Positions 33,509 to 46,509 of a stretch of 64,000 bases of DNA are shown here, one piece after another. The notes below the pieces were generated by a model. It searched no databases, was not told the origin of the DNA, and was given only the letters and a program-made list of their open reading frames with translations. Position 1 is the stretch's first letter, and every line of letters starts with the position of its first letter. A program made the position numbers and the translations under genes. Source of the stretch: Phorcus lineatus (Eukaryota; Mollusca; Gastropoda; Trochida; Trochidae); assembly GCA_921293015.1 (NCBI GenBank), contig OV121095.1, positions 32,461,484 through 32,525,483 of the forward strand. Direction: 5' to 3'.

Positions 33509-36500
33509 GAGAGAGAACCTCTCTACGTATTTAAGCACATAGATGTTATATAACATCATCCAATATATTGCTACGCAACTGGTTTTGCATGCCACATGCT
33601 GGATGTTGAACAAAGGGAGCTGATTGTGTTAACAGCTTAATAAATGTTATGAGAGATTGAAAGGCCGAATATTTCAGGTGACGCAATCACTGACCGTTGA
33701 TTTGTTGAAGATGCATAAGGCGATATCGGTCGAATGAACAGGCGTTTGCGATTTACACATGGAGTACAGTTCACAAGAATATGCTTTTCATGAAAGAATT
33801 TCTAATCGATATTAAATATAAAATTTGGAAGAAATTCGGACGTGTGTTTATACGATGACACGATCATGAAATTAAGAAATGCTGACAATTATTATCAAGA
33901 ATCAACATATCAAAAATCAAAATATATACTAAGTCCTCATTCTTTTATCCTTATAATGTTTATATTTAATTTCTTAAATCATAATGTTTATATGTTGAAA
34001 ATTTCATGTCAGGCAGTCACGCACTTACATGGTCGGATCCATGATATTCCGTGTATAACTGAGCATGTGGATTTCCACAAAATTTGCCTAAGCCCACCTT
34101 TACCACTCATAAATCATTTTATATTCATGATATTTAAAGACATTGGTGGACGCGCTCCTGATGTTCTAAACAACCGTTACGTTCGTAACTCGTAAATGTC
34201 ATTATCAAAACCGTGTTTGATATATTGATAATAATATTGATAAATAGTTCAAGATTTGATCTGAATACGGTTTTTTATATGACTTGATCAGAAATATTTC
34301 TTTCCAATGTATTCATTACTTTTTCTTATGGAAACCGTAAATAATATTCAAAAACTTATAAATGACTGTTGCTTTCAACATTCATAAAGATTTATTATTA
34401 TTCTCAGCACAATAATCTTTTTTTAAACTAGAGCATCATTATTATGCAAGAAATATATACTTTAATTTGAAGATATATACAAATGTATACTTTCCCCCTA
34501 AGAGACCACTTATGAAATTACATAAACAACAAGATCACAAATACATTAAATTATTTTTTATTGCTAGTTGATGGGTTGATTTTGAAATCAATATCATTGG
34601 GCATACTTGCCTATATTATATAAATATAATACTAGGAATTGACTTTCATTTTGAGTTGGATGAATGTAATTAATTTCTATGTAGAAATAGAACATCATAA
34701 CTGCGAAAAATTCTAAAATGAATGGAATAAAGATTTCGAGCCATTATAAGACACATCTGTTCCCAGACAGTCAAGGCTCATAAGGCATTGAAAACGTTTT
34801 CTCTCAATGTGCTAAAATTACTATTTTCAAGGTTACACAAAAAGAAATAAAATCATGATAAAGATAGATTACGGAATAATTAATAAAAATCAATATCAAA
34901 ACCACGAATAAAATAAAAATAATCATATATGCACTATTTAGGTATAATATCCCCTCGTAATGTGCTATGCCTTTCACGATCAGTTAAATCGAAACCACCT
35001 TTCGTAATCAAATTGATCGCGTACCAATACTGACTGAATCAGATTGCTAAGGCATAAGTACAAAATTTCATACAGAGAGTGATGTCCTTGTCGCATTAAA
35101 CGATTATAATATCATATTAGACAATAATTGAACCTTCTGGTATTATCAAATAAAATTGGATATATGTGAGCTAATTATATATATTTCGAACATACCACAA
35201 TAAAACGAAGTTTCGCTTTGACAAAGCTAGAAAAGAATTTTGTTCATTGTGCAATTAAAATCAATGTTATGAAACTATATCTGTCTAATTTCCTATTGAA
35301 ATTCATTACACTCAGCAAAAACGTGTAAAAATTTATTTCAATATGACTAACGAGCCTGTTTTTTAATGTTGGAAGTTTTCAAACCTTGTGTTTCCCGAAC
35401 TTGACGGTGATTACCGTCTAGTCGGTTCCTATGTTGTGCAACCAGTTGCTGGTCAACAAGTGGCCAATAACTTCAACCTTTTGAGGTCTTGGTAATGAAA
35501 ATAAATTTTCCGGAACCGGGGTTTCTTCCTCTATCGTTACGGTAAGAACATCTCTAAGCGTGACAGGCTGGCTTCGCGTACCCTGAGTCACCTAATTTCG
35601 TGGTAAGTCGCTGACGTCATATTCTCGCCTTTGCACGCTAACGTTTACCCTTCGAGACAGGAAGTCCTTAAATGTAATTTTTTTCAACTTTAAATTTTTA
35701 TTGTAAAATTGGTAAATTCTCCTTTAAGCTTAATGTCTTTTTGACAAATACTCTGGAATATATATATTGACTTTTTGTCTCGTAAATGTGATCTCAAGAA
35801 TTGTGCGAGTGGTATTAAAACAAAATTCATGCGTTGAAAATACACCATATTATTTAACATTTCTTGCTTTCATGAAACAATTTTTATCTGTAAATCATTT
35901 GAAATGTTTACTTTTATTTTTTTGGCAGCACAAGTAAGGAAACGACGGTGTAAGTGAAATATCAAGTATCTTTAAGTAACACAAACATTAACCTATCTTG
36001 CAAAAGTATTGGGGCTTTGAATTGTGGTAAAACCTAACATACGAGAGATATGCCCTGTAGGGTAGCACTAGATTACTTTTGTTGTCCAAACGATTTTTGA
36101 TTTATTTTATGATGAATAAGGATTTTGGTTAACAAATGTCAAATGGCGTGTCAATTAATCTTTATTCAATACAATTTGAAAGATAATGCAAAATAATGCA
36201 ATCCAATATACTTATAATTAAAAAATGTTAAATGTCAAACAATATTAACGAAATGTGCTTTTCTGTCACTCTCTCATGTTAAATACGTGATATATAAACA
36301 TTGCAAAAATCTGAATTACAACAAAAAGTTTAATAAAGATGAGAATTTAGCTATCGAGGGACGGAAATTATTACAATTATTTAAAGTATTGTTTATGATC
36401 AACGGATATATGAAATCACAAGAGCAATTTCTGTAATCTTACAAACAGTGTTCATTTTAAAGTTATCATATAGTGAGAGAATGTCGGGTTTTGAGGTAAT

Positions 36501-36997
36501 TAGCGTTAGCCATGATTAAAACTAGTCAACACTACAACCGTGGGAGTTTCTGATGCTGTCTGTGACAGTTTCATATTTGTCGTCGTCTAAATAATAACCT
36601 AATGACTTTGAAGTTGTCATTCTTTTCTTTTTCCTGTCTTTTATAACGTAAATAATACTGAAACATCAAAAATATATGGCTGATTGTTGACTACAAATTA
36701 CTTTTCGTATATGAGATTATATTTACCGTTTGCAATTTTCCTTATTTCTTCTTTCTTAATTATCCAGTGTTCCTAACCCCATCCAGCAAAATACCTCCTG
36801 GAGCGACAAATGCTCAGATGGTAATTTATTTTTTACATGTTAGTTCCAATTACTTTATTTTTTTAAGATAACTTCAGAATTGGTTTAGTAAAAATGAGAA
36901 GTACATAGATGTGGCAATTTTGAGAACATTGAATCTTTATTTAAATGGATTTCCTAGTTAAACACAGGACAAAAAGTAGTGGAATCCGCTTACCAGA
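33509..36997. other. No gene seen
   Basis: 3.5 kb of AT-rich DNA. ORFs such as 33842-34195 have AT-driven composition (Ile, Phe, Asn, Tyr). A GC-richer island at 35380-35660 ('gaccggaacc'-like, 'cttcgcgtaccctgagtcac') reads 'VFPELDGDYRLVGSYVVQPV' for about 40 codons but is unidentified. Confidence 0.5.
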
Positions 36998-37215
36998 TTC
37001 CTTCCGGATCCCTCCGGATCCCTGCAAATTTGGTATACTGGGATCCGGTGACGGATACCTCAACGGATCCCAGATCTGGCCAGATTCCAATGGATACCTT
37101 AACGGATCCCTGCAAATTTGGTATACTGGGATCCGATGACGGGTACCTTAACGGATCCCGGATCCGGCCGGATTCCAACGGATACCTCAACGGATACCGA
37201 CTTGTACGGATCCGG
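36998..37215. repeat. Minisatellite, 88-bp unit rich in GGATCC/GGATACC
   Basis: 'ctgcaaatttggtatactgg' occurs at 37022 and 37110, 88 bases apart; within and around it the hexamer-like words GGATCC and GGATACC recur more than ten times. It is open in several frames on both strands because of periodicity. Confidence 0.9.
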
Positions 37216-38699
37216 TGCCTGACACCTATTACCAGATCCTGTCTTATTTCTAGAGTGGTCAAGAATTGAACAATGAAAGGTTCACACCTCTAGTAGAATT
37301 TATTTTTCATTCTTGTTAAAAGACAATTTTTCCATTTTTTTAAAACTTAATTGACTTCACCATTTTGGGTATTTACATTCATGACAAAAATAGGGCAACG
37401 GTCTCTGTAGCTAATCAGCCTTTGTATTGTTGGTGTTCAAGACTTAGATTTATACCTGTTAGGTCTCAAAGAGAAATACATAAAAAAGATTGTCCAATAT
37501 CAGTACATTAAACAAGATGCTTTCACATATAATTGGAATAAAATCAATAAAACTAAATATTATTCCTTAAATCATGAAACAAATAGAAAGCAGATCCTTT
37601 TTACAAATTGCAGTTAGGGAGTAACTATATTTCTATTCTTATTCACACTTTTAGCCATAAAAATAAAATAATTATATTAGTTGTCAAATACAATTTCTAT
37701 ATATAATTGCCCTCTCATTTCTTGTGGAAATATTTTCTGTAAGCACTAAAGGCACTTCAAACATCATTTCTAACCAACTTTCTTCATCCAACTACTGACT
37801 ATCAATTTGCTGTCCACTCATCCCTAATTAACATCAGCCAAACCCGTGCAAATTCGCAAAGAAATCGCAATGATATCAGGTTTTCGCATGCCTGTCCCAA
37901 GCTACTATGAGCCAACTAATAATAAACTGCAGTCTTGACGAGGTGGGTGATAGACTGTAACATTGCTAACAATTTTATGTTCACATTTTGCTTCTTCATA
38001 AATTGTGATACTGACATGAACTTCAGCTTGTTTGAATCATCATTAGAACATGAATATGATTACATTGACCATTTCAATAAGCTTTCAAATAAACCCCTGC
38101 CAAACTTCAGGTTTAAAAATATTTCTATATGTTGTTCCAAGTGAAAAAACTAAAAAATACTTCACGTTACTTGAAGCCTGACCTTGACATTCAACTAAAA
38201 TTGAACTTTAAAATTAAATTAAAGCCATAAATTAAATCAACATGCAATTTAGATAGTGAATAAATGTAACATTGTTATATTTTAAATCCCACTACAATTT
38301 CAACCTTTCTAAGCCTCTGTGCCCAATTCCTAGAAGAACTTATTTTCATTCTAGATGAAATTACTATCATTTTCTTTCTAAAAAATCTGCATCTAAAAAA
38401 TTCCTAATTAAGTTATATGTCATCTCAATTGTTTTGTTGACGCCATAATGAGAAAAAAGAGTTTTCAAATTCAATTGAACTTTTTAGTTTCAGAGAGCTA
38501 AGTACAGTATTACATAATGGTAGTCACGCTTGAACGCACAAGCTTGAGCATCCAGCACCTGTCAGCCTATTCACATATGTTACCTTGACTAGGTAATTAG
38601 ATTGAAACAAACAAAGGATTTGCTTTTTGTTTGTGAAGCTAATTCAGAGATTGTATGCTTCTGTAACAGGCAAACTATAAATATCCATTTGTATTGGCC
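37216..38699. other. No gene seen
   Basis: AT-rich, many stops. Nothing recognisable. Confidence 0.5.
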
Positions 38700-39569
38700 C
38701 TCATAGGCCAGTAGAAATTTTCCAAATTTAAGTGAACCCGGAAATTTTCGATAACAGACAAATGACTTAAAAAAATTAAAGGTTACATGTCCCTTTACCT
38801 CAGAAAAAACCCATCCAAAATCAACCATGGGCAAAAATAGTTATGACCACTTGAAAATGTACCTAAAAGTTGTGCAGAAAGCTCTCCATATAAGATCAGT
38901 TGTGTGACTACTATCGCCTGAGTTATTTCCCTTCATAGCAACTACCAAAATGGCTGAAATTGTTGTTGACAACATAAGTTTGGAAGCGGTATATTATGAC
39001 TTTTAAAATGAAAATTGTGAATATTTTTTATGGGAAAGTATTTTAACAATTATATAACAGGTTTAGTCTATGCAGATACCATAAAATAATCAGATCTTTA
39101 GTGTTTGTTTTATCTATATCTTAGCTTTCTAAATTGACAACTTCTTCTTCATAAAAGCCTTTTCTATAAGAAATTATTATGAACTACTAATGTTATGATA
39201 AGGAAAATGTTAAAGGAGATGAATTACATTAAATTTCATTTGAAAAATTCTAAAGATAAATTGGGGGGGAAAAGTTCACACACCTCTAAAGAGCTAAGCA
39301 TGCAATCCTACTGATACTACTTTCTCGCCGACTTAATTATTTCTTATGAAGAAAGCGTCTGTTGATCAGTATTTTTGTATGACCATTTGAAGTTAACATC
39401 AACTTAATTTTAAATATGATAATGAACTTATTAATCTTTTCAATGCTAAAAATAGTTTTCCTTACTAGACCATACATCAATTTGTTTTATTTTAACTTCA
39501 TTATGTTTCTATCAGTCAATTTCGGCATTAGAAAATACTAATTTGGGTTATTCATGCAAAGTTACAAAA

Positions 39570-39595
39570 ATATATATATATATATATATATATAT
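39570..39595. repeat. (TA)n microsatellite
   Basis: About 13 TA dinucleotides. Confidence 0.95.
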
Positions 39596-40910
39596 TGATA
39601 TAAACAGAAATTTTATTATTTTTATTTAACTGTAAATGTATCTCCATTGTATTTTATAATGACCAACCTACAATGACAAAGGTCCCACTAATTGGAAAAC
39701 TCATGGGCTCAATGTCCTCTTCATCTCAAAAGCAAATAAGGTTCTGCTAATAAATACACAAATCACTTGAGATATTTAATAAAAATGCTATCAGTTTCTA
39801 TCTAACACTAAGAATTGACCATCAAATATTCTATGTTTAACAAATTATTTGGATGAAAAATACATTATGTCAATAAATTTTCCCATTTAAAATGTTCTCA
39901 AATCTTAAATGCTTTTACAGAAACATTAATCTCGAAAGCCTCTTTCAATGACATATATCATAATACAAGACCTTACAGCTGAACTCAAATTAAATAAAAT
40001 TCAAGCACGCATGGTTGACTGAGTATCACTCAAATAATTTGAAAAGGTATGATAGTTGAATCCTGTGAGACGCATATCAGGTTTTTTGTTTGATTCTTCA
40101 GACATCTCTCTGCATCATTTGTCAATCTAACAAACAAGGAGATACTTTCTCCAGTGTGCTCAGCACTTCGCATCTAAGGGAGGATAAAGGCTAAAGTGCA
40201 GACCAATATTTCATATAAACAACGAAGGCGCAGATAATGCATATCTCTCGATTTCTAACAATCCACACTCGGATAATCTACCTTGCATTAAATCAATATG
40301 AACTACGATATAAAAAATATTTATAAGAGAAGAGAAAAGAGAAAAAAACGGCAACCGCTATCATAATCCAATAACAATGTTTATACTACATTTTTTTATT
40401 ATGTTATAAGAGTGCTTTAATATACAACATTTCATCCCTTATTATCAGTTCAGTGTTAATGTAATTTCAAAAGCTGCGCACATCACATTTATCCGTTTTC
40501 AACTGTTCATATGTTTTAGTGCACAACTGACCATAAAATTAGATATCTCTAATCCGACTGTCTTAAATTTTGTCATTGTTGATTACAGGTCAGTTGCATT
40601 TCTGACTCAAAGTCCAAGGGGTGATATAGTGTAGAGTGTGAGAACACTTAGTCACCGAGGATGTAGTAAAATGACCAATGTTAGTGTGGACAACAAATGG
40701 ACCACCACTTCTTATTCAATTATAAGAATACTGCCAATATAAAAACTAAGAAAAAGAATAGAAATTTAAATTTTGTACCCTGTATCCATCTTGTCACGCA
40801 TTGCCTATATTTGCACCAGCCCCAATGCCTTGCTAAGATAGGCCTTGTCGCATTTCACATTTCACATTCACAAGGATTATACCCCCCTAAAATGAAATAA
40901 AAACTATTCT

Positions 40911-41545
40911 CCCATAATTGATTGAATTAGGATTTTCATCAGGAATAAAAATTATATCATTAGATTTACTTGTTATCTTAGATATACAGATGCATATTCC
41001 TGTACTCTAGATATGTCAATACAGAGTATATTTTTCAACAAATATATATTTCATAAAAGGATTCCGATTTTCTATATTAATCCCCCCCCTAAAAAAGACA
41101 TGTTATTCAGTCAAGAGTAATAATAGCCTTTAGAAGTATGTCCTGTTGCATGAATTTAAATTGTAATTGCAGCATCAGCGTTTAGTGCAACAAATAAACG
41201 TTTTATAAAATACTCCAATTTTCTTTGATTTTTCCTATTGTTTACAAAAAAACAGGCATGATGTTCAGCCATTAGCATAAATCACCCTTAAAAGTCTGTA
41301 ATATTGCATGATCTATCATTCTAATCACTACAACATTTTATTTTTCAACGTAAACACTTTTCATAAATTATTCCAATTTTCTTTCATTTTTTATGCTTTT
41401 TCACCCCAAAACAACCCTACAATAGAAATGAACTTAGGAATTATGTAATGTTGCTTGATCTATCATTCTAGCCAATTCAAAAGTTTGTTCTGCAATACAT
41501 ATATTTTTTAATAAATAACTCCTAATTTCCTTAATTTTTTAATGT
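40911..41545. repeat. Diverged tandem repeats, about 150-bp period
   Basis: Units start near 40911, 41061, 41212, 41370 and 41520 with versions of 'tccaattttctttgattttt'. Shared inner words are 'ttgcatgatctatcattcta' / 'ttgcttgatctatcattcta' and 'cataaattattcc' / 'taaaatactcc'. Units are quite diverged, so the array is old. It abuts the right arm of the 3-kb inverted-repeat element. Confidence 0.75.
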
Positions 41546-41879
41546 TTTTGCCCCAAAAATGCATGTTGCCCATGGTTGATTTTGGTTGGGTTTTTCATGG
41601 TTCATTAGCACTGCTATAGGGGCCATTAAAAAACAAAATTTGTCTGTTATCGAAAATGTCCGGGTTTTTCATGATTTCTAATGGCCTATTATGGATGTTG
41701 CATTTTCCTTCAGTCAAAGAGAAGCTATAGACAAAACAACAAGTTTCAGATGTTTTGCAATGAAGATTAACTTTTTAGCACATCTTTTCCTTGATTCATA
41801 ACTATAAAGCATTGGACAGAGGGAAAATTTTGTATTTTGTATCTTTGCATCTTTCCTTAATTTGCTTTGATAGGCTAAA

Positions 41880-41987
41880 CTAGAAACAGTGTTGTTGATT
41901 GAGCAATGTCGATGGATTATCATTTTGAATCTTGTATGACCAGAATCTGATTGCATTGTAGACTGAGACAGGATTGGTGTAGCCAAA
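41880..41987 (-). CDS. Candidate terminal exon, unidentified minus-strand gene
   Basis: On the minus strand, after 'taacctgtaacag', 35 codons read FGYTNPVSVYNAIRFWSYKI and on to TAG at 41880. A stronger acceptor (tttccctttctttcag) lies 13 bases earlier but puts a stop in frame. The residues have protein-like composition, unlike the AT-driven ORFs nearby. Joined in phase 0 to 42258-42329 it would extend that exon. Unidentified. Confidence 0.3.
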   Translation of the reverse strand, partial: FGYTNPVSVYNAIRFWSYKIQNDNPSTLLNQQHCF

Positions 41988-42257
41988 CTGTTACAGGTTA
42001 CTGAAAGAAAGGGAAAACTGAATGAGACATTGGAGGCAGAGGGAAGTCAAATCTAGTTAAAATTATTGATGTATTAATAGACACTTTCATATTCGGTCAG
42101 ACAAATATTTTCATTTTTACAATATATGAACAAAGTTTGAGTGTTGTAATTTACAGATGTGCGTAGCAGTACTATTTATTTACACTCTTAAGTCACATAA
42201 GATATCACAAAAGTTAAAGTTTTGATTGAACTGTTCTTGTATTGTCAAAATACTCAC

Positions 42258-42329
42258 ATCTTGATACTGATCAGCTAAGGTATCATGGTTGTCACTCCAT
42301 ATTGGTCCATTGTCTTCATCTTCACACAT
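42258..42329 (-). CDS. Candidate exon, unidentified minus-strand gene
   Basis: 24 codons from an ATG: MCEDEDNGPIWSDNHDTLAD then QYQD, ending at donor GAT|GTGAGT. The acidic, balanced composition is typical of real coding sequence. No acceptor in the right phase is seen upstream, so it may be a first exon or part of a decayed gene. Confidence 0.3.
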
Positions 42330-42617
42330 GAAAATTTAATCATAAGATTTTCCAAATTTTCAGAAAATTTCTTTCACAGAGAGAGAGGAAGGCATAGGTC
42401 ATTAAAGGGGGGAGGGAGTACTATGTTCTACTATGTTTTCTCTTTGTTCTTCTAGGGGAGAGATACACATGTGTTGTACTGCTACTTTTACTGCTTTTAT
42501 CTGACATGATGCATTACCCCCACATATATATGTAAGGAGGTAAAGGGACTATTTCTTCTTGGATTTTCATAAATTGTGAGGGGGGGGGGGGCGCATCTAC
42601 TAATGCCAAGCACCTAC

Positions 42618-42656
42618 CATCAACATGGAATCATCCATTACTTGGTGCATTAATGC
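42618..42656 (-). CDS. Candidate 39-nt micro-exon
   Basis: Flanked by an excellent acceptor (ttcattttcattgcag|G) and donor (ATG|GTAGGT); open only in phase 0, giving ALMHQVMDDSMLM. Compatible in phase with 43085-43159. Confidence 0.35.
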
Positions 42657-43084
42657 CTGCAATGAAAATGAAGAACAAGAACAAGTATTCATTCACAAAG
42701 TATAGTTCATAGTTAATTATTACTTCATTGATAATAATGAATTTGTTGAGAACAAATTATTTTGAAAAAAAATCATCTATATTAAAAAAGACTTAGATCG
42801 AAAAGAATTCATGAATTGATGAACAAATCAGTTTGAAGAAACATTGAATTTTTATGAAATTTCTTTAAAAAGAAAATAATGAATCAAAAATGACTTTTTT
42901 TAATAATTGAAGAATAAAAAAACATTGATAAAAAATTATATTGAAGAAAATATATATAATTACTAAGTAAATGCCTTTCATGGCTATAATTAAATTGACA
43001 TAAACATATCACTTTTGTGTAAATATTATCCTCCATACATATAGAATTTTGCAGGAAATACAGGGTTACGTTTTTACATCCTAC

Positions 43085-43159
43085 ATTTTGAGCCTGGTGG
43101 CATAGTATCATAGTGATATAGTTAATGAAAGCAATGACAAGCTTTTTGTCTTCCAAAGT
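43085..43159 (-). CDS. Candidate exon, unidentified minus-strand gene
   Basis: 25 codons: TLEDKKLVIAFINYITMILC then HQAQN, bounded by 'gaggtaaaag|A' and AAT|GTAGGA, phase 0 at both ends. Joined to the micro-exon it reads '...CHQAQN-ALMHQVMDD...', a continuous helix-like stretch. Confidence 0.3.
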
Positions 43160-43946
43160 CTTTTACCTCAAGAAAGCATAGTTGTCATCAAATTGACTTT
43201 AATATTAGTCATTACGTCATTAAGTCAATATAACACTTATTTGAAATATTTTTCCAAAGCCTTTTTTTTCATTAATTTCATTATTTCATGATATATTATT
43301 ATAAACCTAAGATGCTTGAGATCGATGGTTTGAATGGAACAGTTTATACAAATTGGATCAGTTAACTTGTGTGCAGGTTAGCGTCTCATAACCACAGCAT
43401 GCAGTGTATCTATTATTCCATGTAGGCAACAATCACTGTAGGCATTAGTACACCTAACCTCCCATCCCACATACCTCTTTCCCTGTTGTTACAAGCAATT
43501 ACAGAAAAGATCTAACTAGACATGGTCATAAATTTGTGTATTGAAGGAATACCCCAAATGAGTTCAATATACATACAATTGCTGGCAAACTAGTCAGATG
43601 AAAGGCCAGCAGGCCTAACGAGCTAGTGTATTCCAAAAAGTGGCTTGACCAGTTGATTTGATTTTTATACAATGACATTTGGGTTATACAATTGTGCCAT
43701 AAACATTGCTCGTCTGAATACTTTTTACTTATTACCAGATGAGTTTTATTATATTTTATCAATCACTACCTTTAAAGTGGGCAGTAAAGCCGCTTTACAT
43801 TTTAGCAGAGGAAGAACATGTTTAATGTTATTATCCTTAACACAAAAAGAGAGATGGTTTATTTTAATGAATAATAGAATAATCATTTAAAGATCTACTC
43901 AAGTTTCCTATTTTAAAAATGGAAAATGTCTACTAAACTGACTCAC

Positions 43947-44121
43947 CAAGATTTGATTCAACATAAGCTTTAAGATAGTCAACATTGTTTGACAATAATG
44001 ATCTTCGAGGTGAAAAACAATCATAAATGTCATATATGATCAAATTTTCCTTACAAAACTCAGATGTTTGATGCTTATTATTATCATTTATAACAGAAAG
44101 TTTGTCACACTTTAAGCATGT
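43947..44121 (-). CDS. Candidate exon, unidentified minus-strand gene
   Basis: 58 codons open to the strong donor CTTG|GTGAGT at 43947. Contains 'CLKCDKLSVI', 'FCKENLIIYDIYDCFSPRRS' and 'NNVDYLKAYVESNL'. Three cysteines and a good amino-acid balance argue for coding origin. The phase (1) does not match the next candidate exon, so either an exon is missing or the gene is decayed. A transposase-derived origin is possible. Confidence 0.35.
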
Positions 44122-44321
44122 TTATATATACTTTTTAATGGTTAGCCAGTTGAGAAAAAACCTACAGTCCCAGGTTTGATCCCATGCTTAGATTGATACA
44201 TTTGTATCTGTCTTTTAATGATAAATTGCAATTTTAAAGAGTGTCTTCACTATGAAACTAACATTAATTTCAAAATACAAATTACTATCATATCATGTGT
44301 ACACAGCTGGACCTGCAAGTG

Positions 44322-44615
44322 TTAAAACTGAACATCCATTTGGCATGATAAACACCTCTGCATTTGCACACAAAAGATACTATGAGTTATCATGAAATGA
44401 ATATCAAATAAAACTTTTCCCCATGGCTTCAAGTTGCGCAATTCTTCCTCACTGGCTAATCCAAACCTTACCGCTTCCCTGTCAATATTTGTGTTTTGAG
44501 AGCAGTGTCCTAAATGGCAATAACTTGCAATTCTCATAACATTTCTCATTGGATTATCAAGATTTGTTGCAGCAGCCTTGACGGCAGGATAAGAAAAGTT
44601 GTGGAAATAATACAA
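44322..44615 (-). CDS. Candidate exon, unidentified minus-strand gene
   Basis: Contains 'YPAVKAAATNLDNPMRNVMR', 'SYCHLGHCSQNTNIDREAV' and 'GLASEEELRNLKPWGK'. Most of the 97 codons look coding; a possible donor GCG|GTAAGG interrupts at about 44474. I do not recognise the family. It lies immediately 5' (minus sense) of the other candidate exons and next to a MITE. Confidence 0.35.
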   Translation of the reverse strand: MYYFHNFSYPAVKAAATNLDNPMRNVMRIASYCHLGHCSQNTNIDREAVRFGLASEEELRNLKPWGKVLFDIHFMITHSIFCVQMQRCLSCQMDVQF

Positions 44616-44741
44616 GGCCTATCTTAGCATGTCATTGGCACAAGTCAGGCCCCCGTATGGGAAGATGACTAAAGTTTAACAAAAGAACTAGTGTGTATTG
44701 ATAGTATTTGATACACACCACACAAAAGCTCAATTGCATAA

Positions 44742-45026
44742 GGTGGCTGATTTCTGCCATTTGCATCGTTGCATTATCGCAGCCTAGGGCAAAACAGCGA
44801 AATAGAAATGCAAAATAGCGAAGATGCAATGCGAAATAGGGAGGGTGCAATGCGAAATAGCGACGCAAAAGTGCTTTGTGTCTTTACTACTTCGCATCGC
44901 TACTTCACATAGCCCTTTCACTATTTCACATCGCCATTTTGCCATTTCGCGTCGCTACTTCGCTATTTCGCTACAGGTTGGGATATCACAAAATAGCAAA
45001 GACGCGAATGGCAGAAATCAGCCACC
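44742..45026. mobile_element. MITE with 19-bp inverted repeats and GCGAAATAG-rich interior
   Basis: GGTGGCTGATTTCTGCCAT at 44742-44760 is perfectly inverted at 45008-45026. The interior alternates 'gcgaaatagcga' (44795-44870) with its complement 'tcgctatttcgc' (44888-44972), so the element can fold on itself extensively. No coding capacity; the ORFs across it are repeats read out. Confidence 0.85.
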
Positions 45027-46509
45027 ATAGGTGTACCATTCACCACAAGCTGAAATCTTTCTGGATTCACAATGACACTGCACCATCTTTAGATTTTCAT
45101 AGGTCATGCTACCTTGACTCTTTGTCAAAGTTCATCTATTTAACAGATAGCTTTTATCTTTTGAAAGATGAAATGACCCTAAGCATATGGGAGGCCATTT
45201 TGATAGTAAGTATTCACTGTAACTGATAATCTTATGGCTTTATTTGCATTACAAAACAAAACTTGAGTGACTTTGAATCCATAAACTCATTAACATACCC
45301 AGCTCTTCAAATCAACATTTCCATTTCATGGCTTTGGAGTTGAACATTGGCCTAACTTGTTTTTTTTTCTGGAAACAAACTCACAACAACACACTTTACC
45401 CTGATCCTGTGAATCCATGCTGCAATTGAATATATGAAATGGTGAATAATACAACAAAAAACACATCAATTTAATGAGAACTTTCTGTATGGGAAAGTGG
45501 CGTGAAACACATCATCAGAAGATGAGCTATCACGACAGTCCCCAATATGACTGAATTGCTTCATATGTATAAAAATCAATTGTGGGGTGAAAAACACTAT
45601 ATAAAGCATTTTGTAATCAAGGCTCATCAGAAGATGATATATCACGGCGGTCCCCAATATGACTGAATTGTTTATACAAATATCTCCCATAAAAAATTTT
45701 TCGAAATTTAACCAGAAAGTCGACTAAGATATTAGTATGCAGTTCAACCTCAAATATAAACATGACCTACATTAAAAAGTGTGTGAAATCATCCTTTCTC
45801 AGGCAATAAACTGTAGGGTACAAAAAAATTATATTCATACTAATGACTTTGAGGGAAATGAAGTTGATATTTTTTCTCTAAAATGTTATGAAATATAACC
45901 TAGCAATATTAGTAAGATTTTCTAAATAAAAAAACTGGTTGGAGATATTAGCAAAATGTTTTATCTTTCTAGCCATGTGTTGATTGAAGTGGGATGGGGT
46001 TTTTTTTATTGACAAATATGTTTTGTTTTTATTGATCCAAATCATCGGCAAGCCACAACAGATAGGTTTAAGATCTAAACTTTGGGTGCGCATTCATCGC
46101 ACATGAACCAAAGTTTAACATCATTGACTGATATATCAAAATGCCTAATGACTATTACACGTAAACATATATGTACATGTAACAGTATAAAATCTAACCT
46201 AATTAGAAACATTGATCTTTTGACCTGACGATACTGTAACGAATGGATACGTACGTCTTTGAAACAATGATGATGTCACATTTGGTATACGATTTTGATG
46301 AAAACTAAATAGAATGCAGCTGCAAGATTGTAATTGTTTAGGAATGGATTTTTGCACTATTTGTTCAAACGCAACCATTTATTTCAGTTTAATTTTACTA
46401 TTCATAATTGTGATCTTCAACTGCTTAAACCATTTTTTAAAAGTAAAAAAAGCCCTCTTGTTTTGATCACAAATGTATCAGATTATTCATTTGTCAACTT
46501 TTTTTTAAG
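45027..46509. other. Mostly empty; a 50-bp direct repeat
   Basis: AT-rich. 'catcagaagatga' with 'tccccaatatgactgaattg' occurs twice, at 45512 and 45627 (115-base spacing). Nothing else recognised. Confidence 0.6.

Larger units (their letters stand above)
38700..41694. mobile_element. 3-kb inverted-repeat element, non-coding
   Basis: Imperfect terminal inverted repeats of about 140 bases: the left arm 38700-38840 includes 'ttttcgataacagacaaat' and 'aaaatcaaccatgggcaa'; the right arm 41555-41694 carries their reverse complements 'atttgtctgttatcgaaaa' and 'ttgcccatggttgatttt' in mirrored order. Outer edges are 'cataggcca' and 'tggcctatt(atg)'. The interior is AT-rich with a (TA)n at 39570-39595 and divergent 150-bp tandem repeats at 40911-41545. 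No transposase is seen, so it is non-autonomous; superfamily unknown. Confidence 0.75.

Noticed and set aside
33842-34195. 117-codon ORF
   Set aside because: Composition is AT-driven with no motif, promoter or splice signals; expected by chance in such DNA.
36945-37269. Three overlapping repeat-protein-like ORFs
   Set aside because: Explained by the 88-bp minisatellite, whose periodicity keeps several frames open.
44824-45226. Cys/His-rich looking ORFs near 44.8-45.2 kb
   Set aside because: They read through the GCGAAATAG repeats of the MITE.
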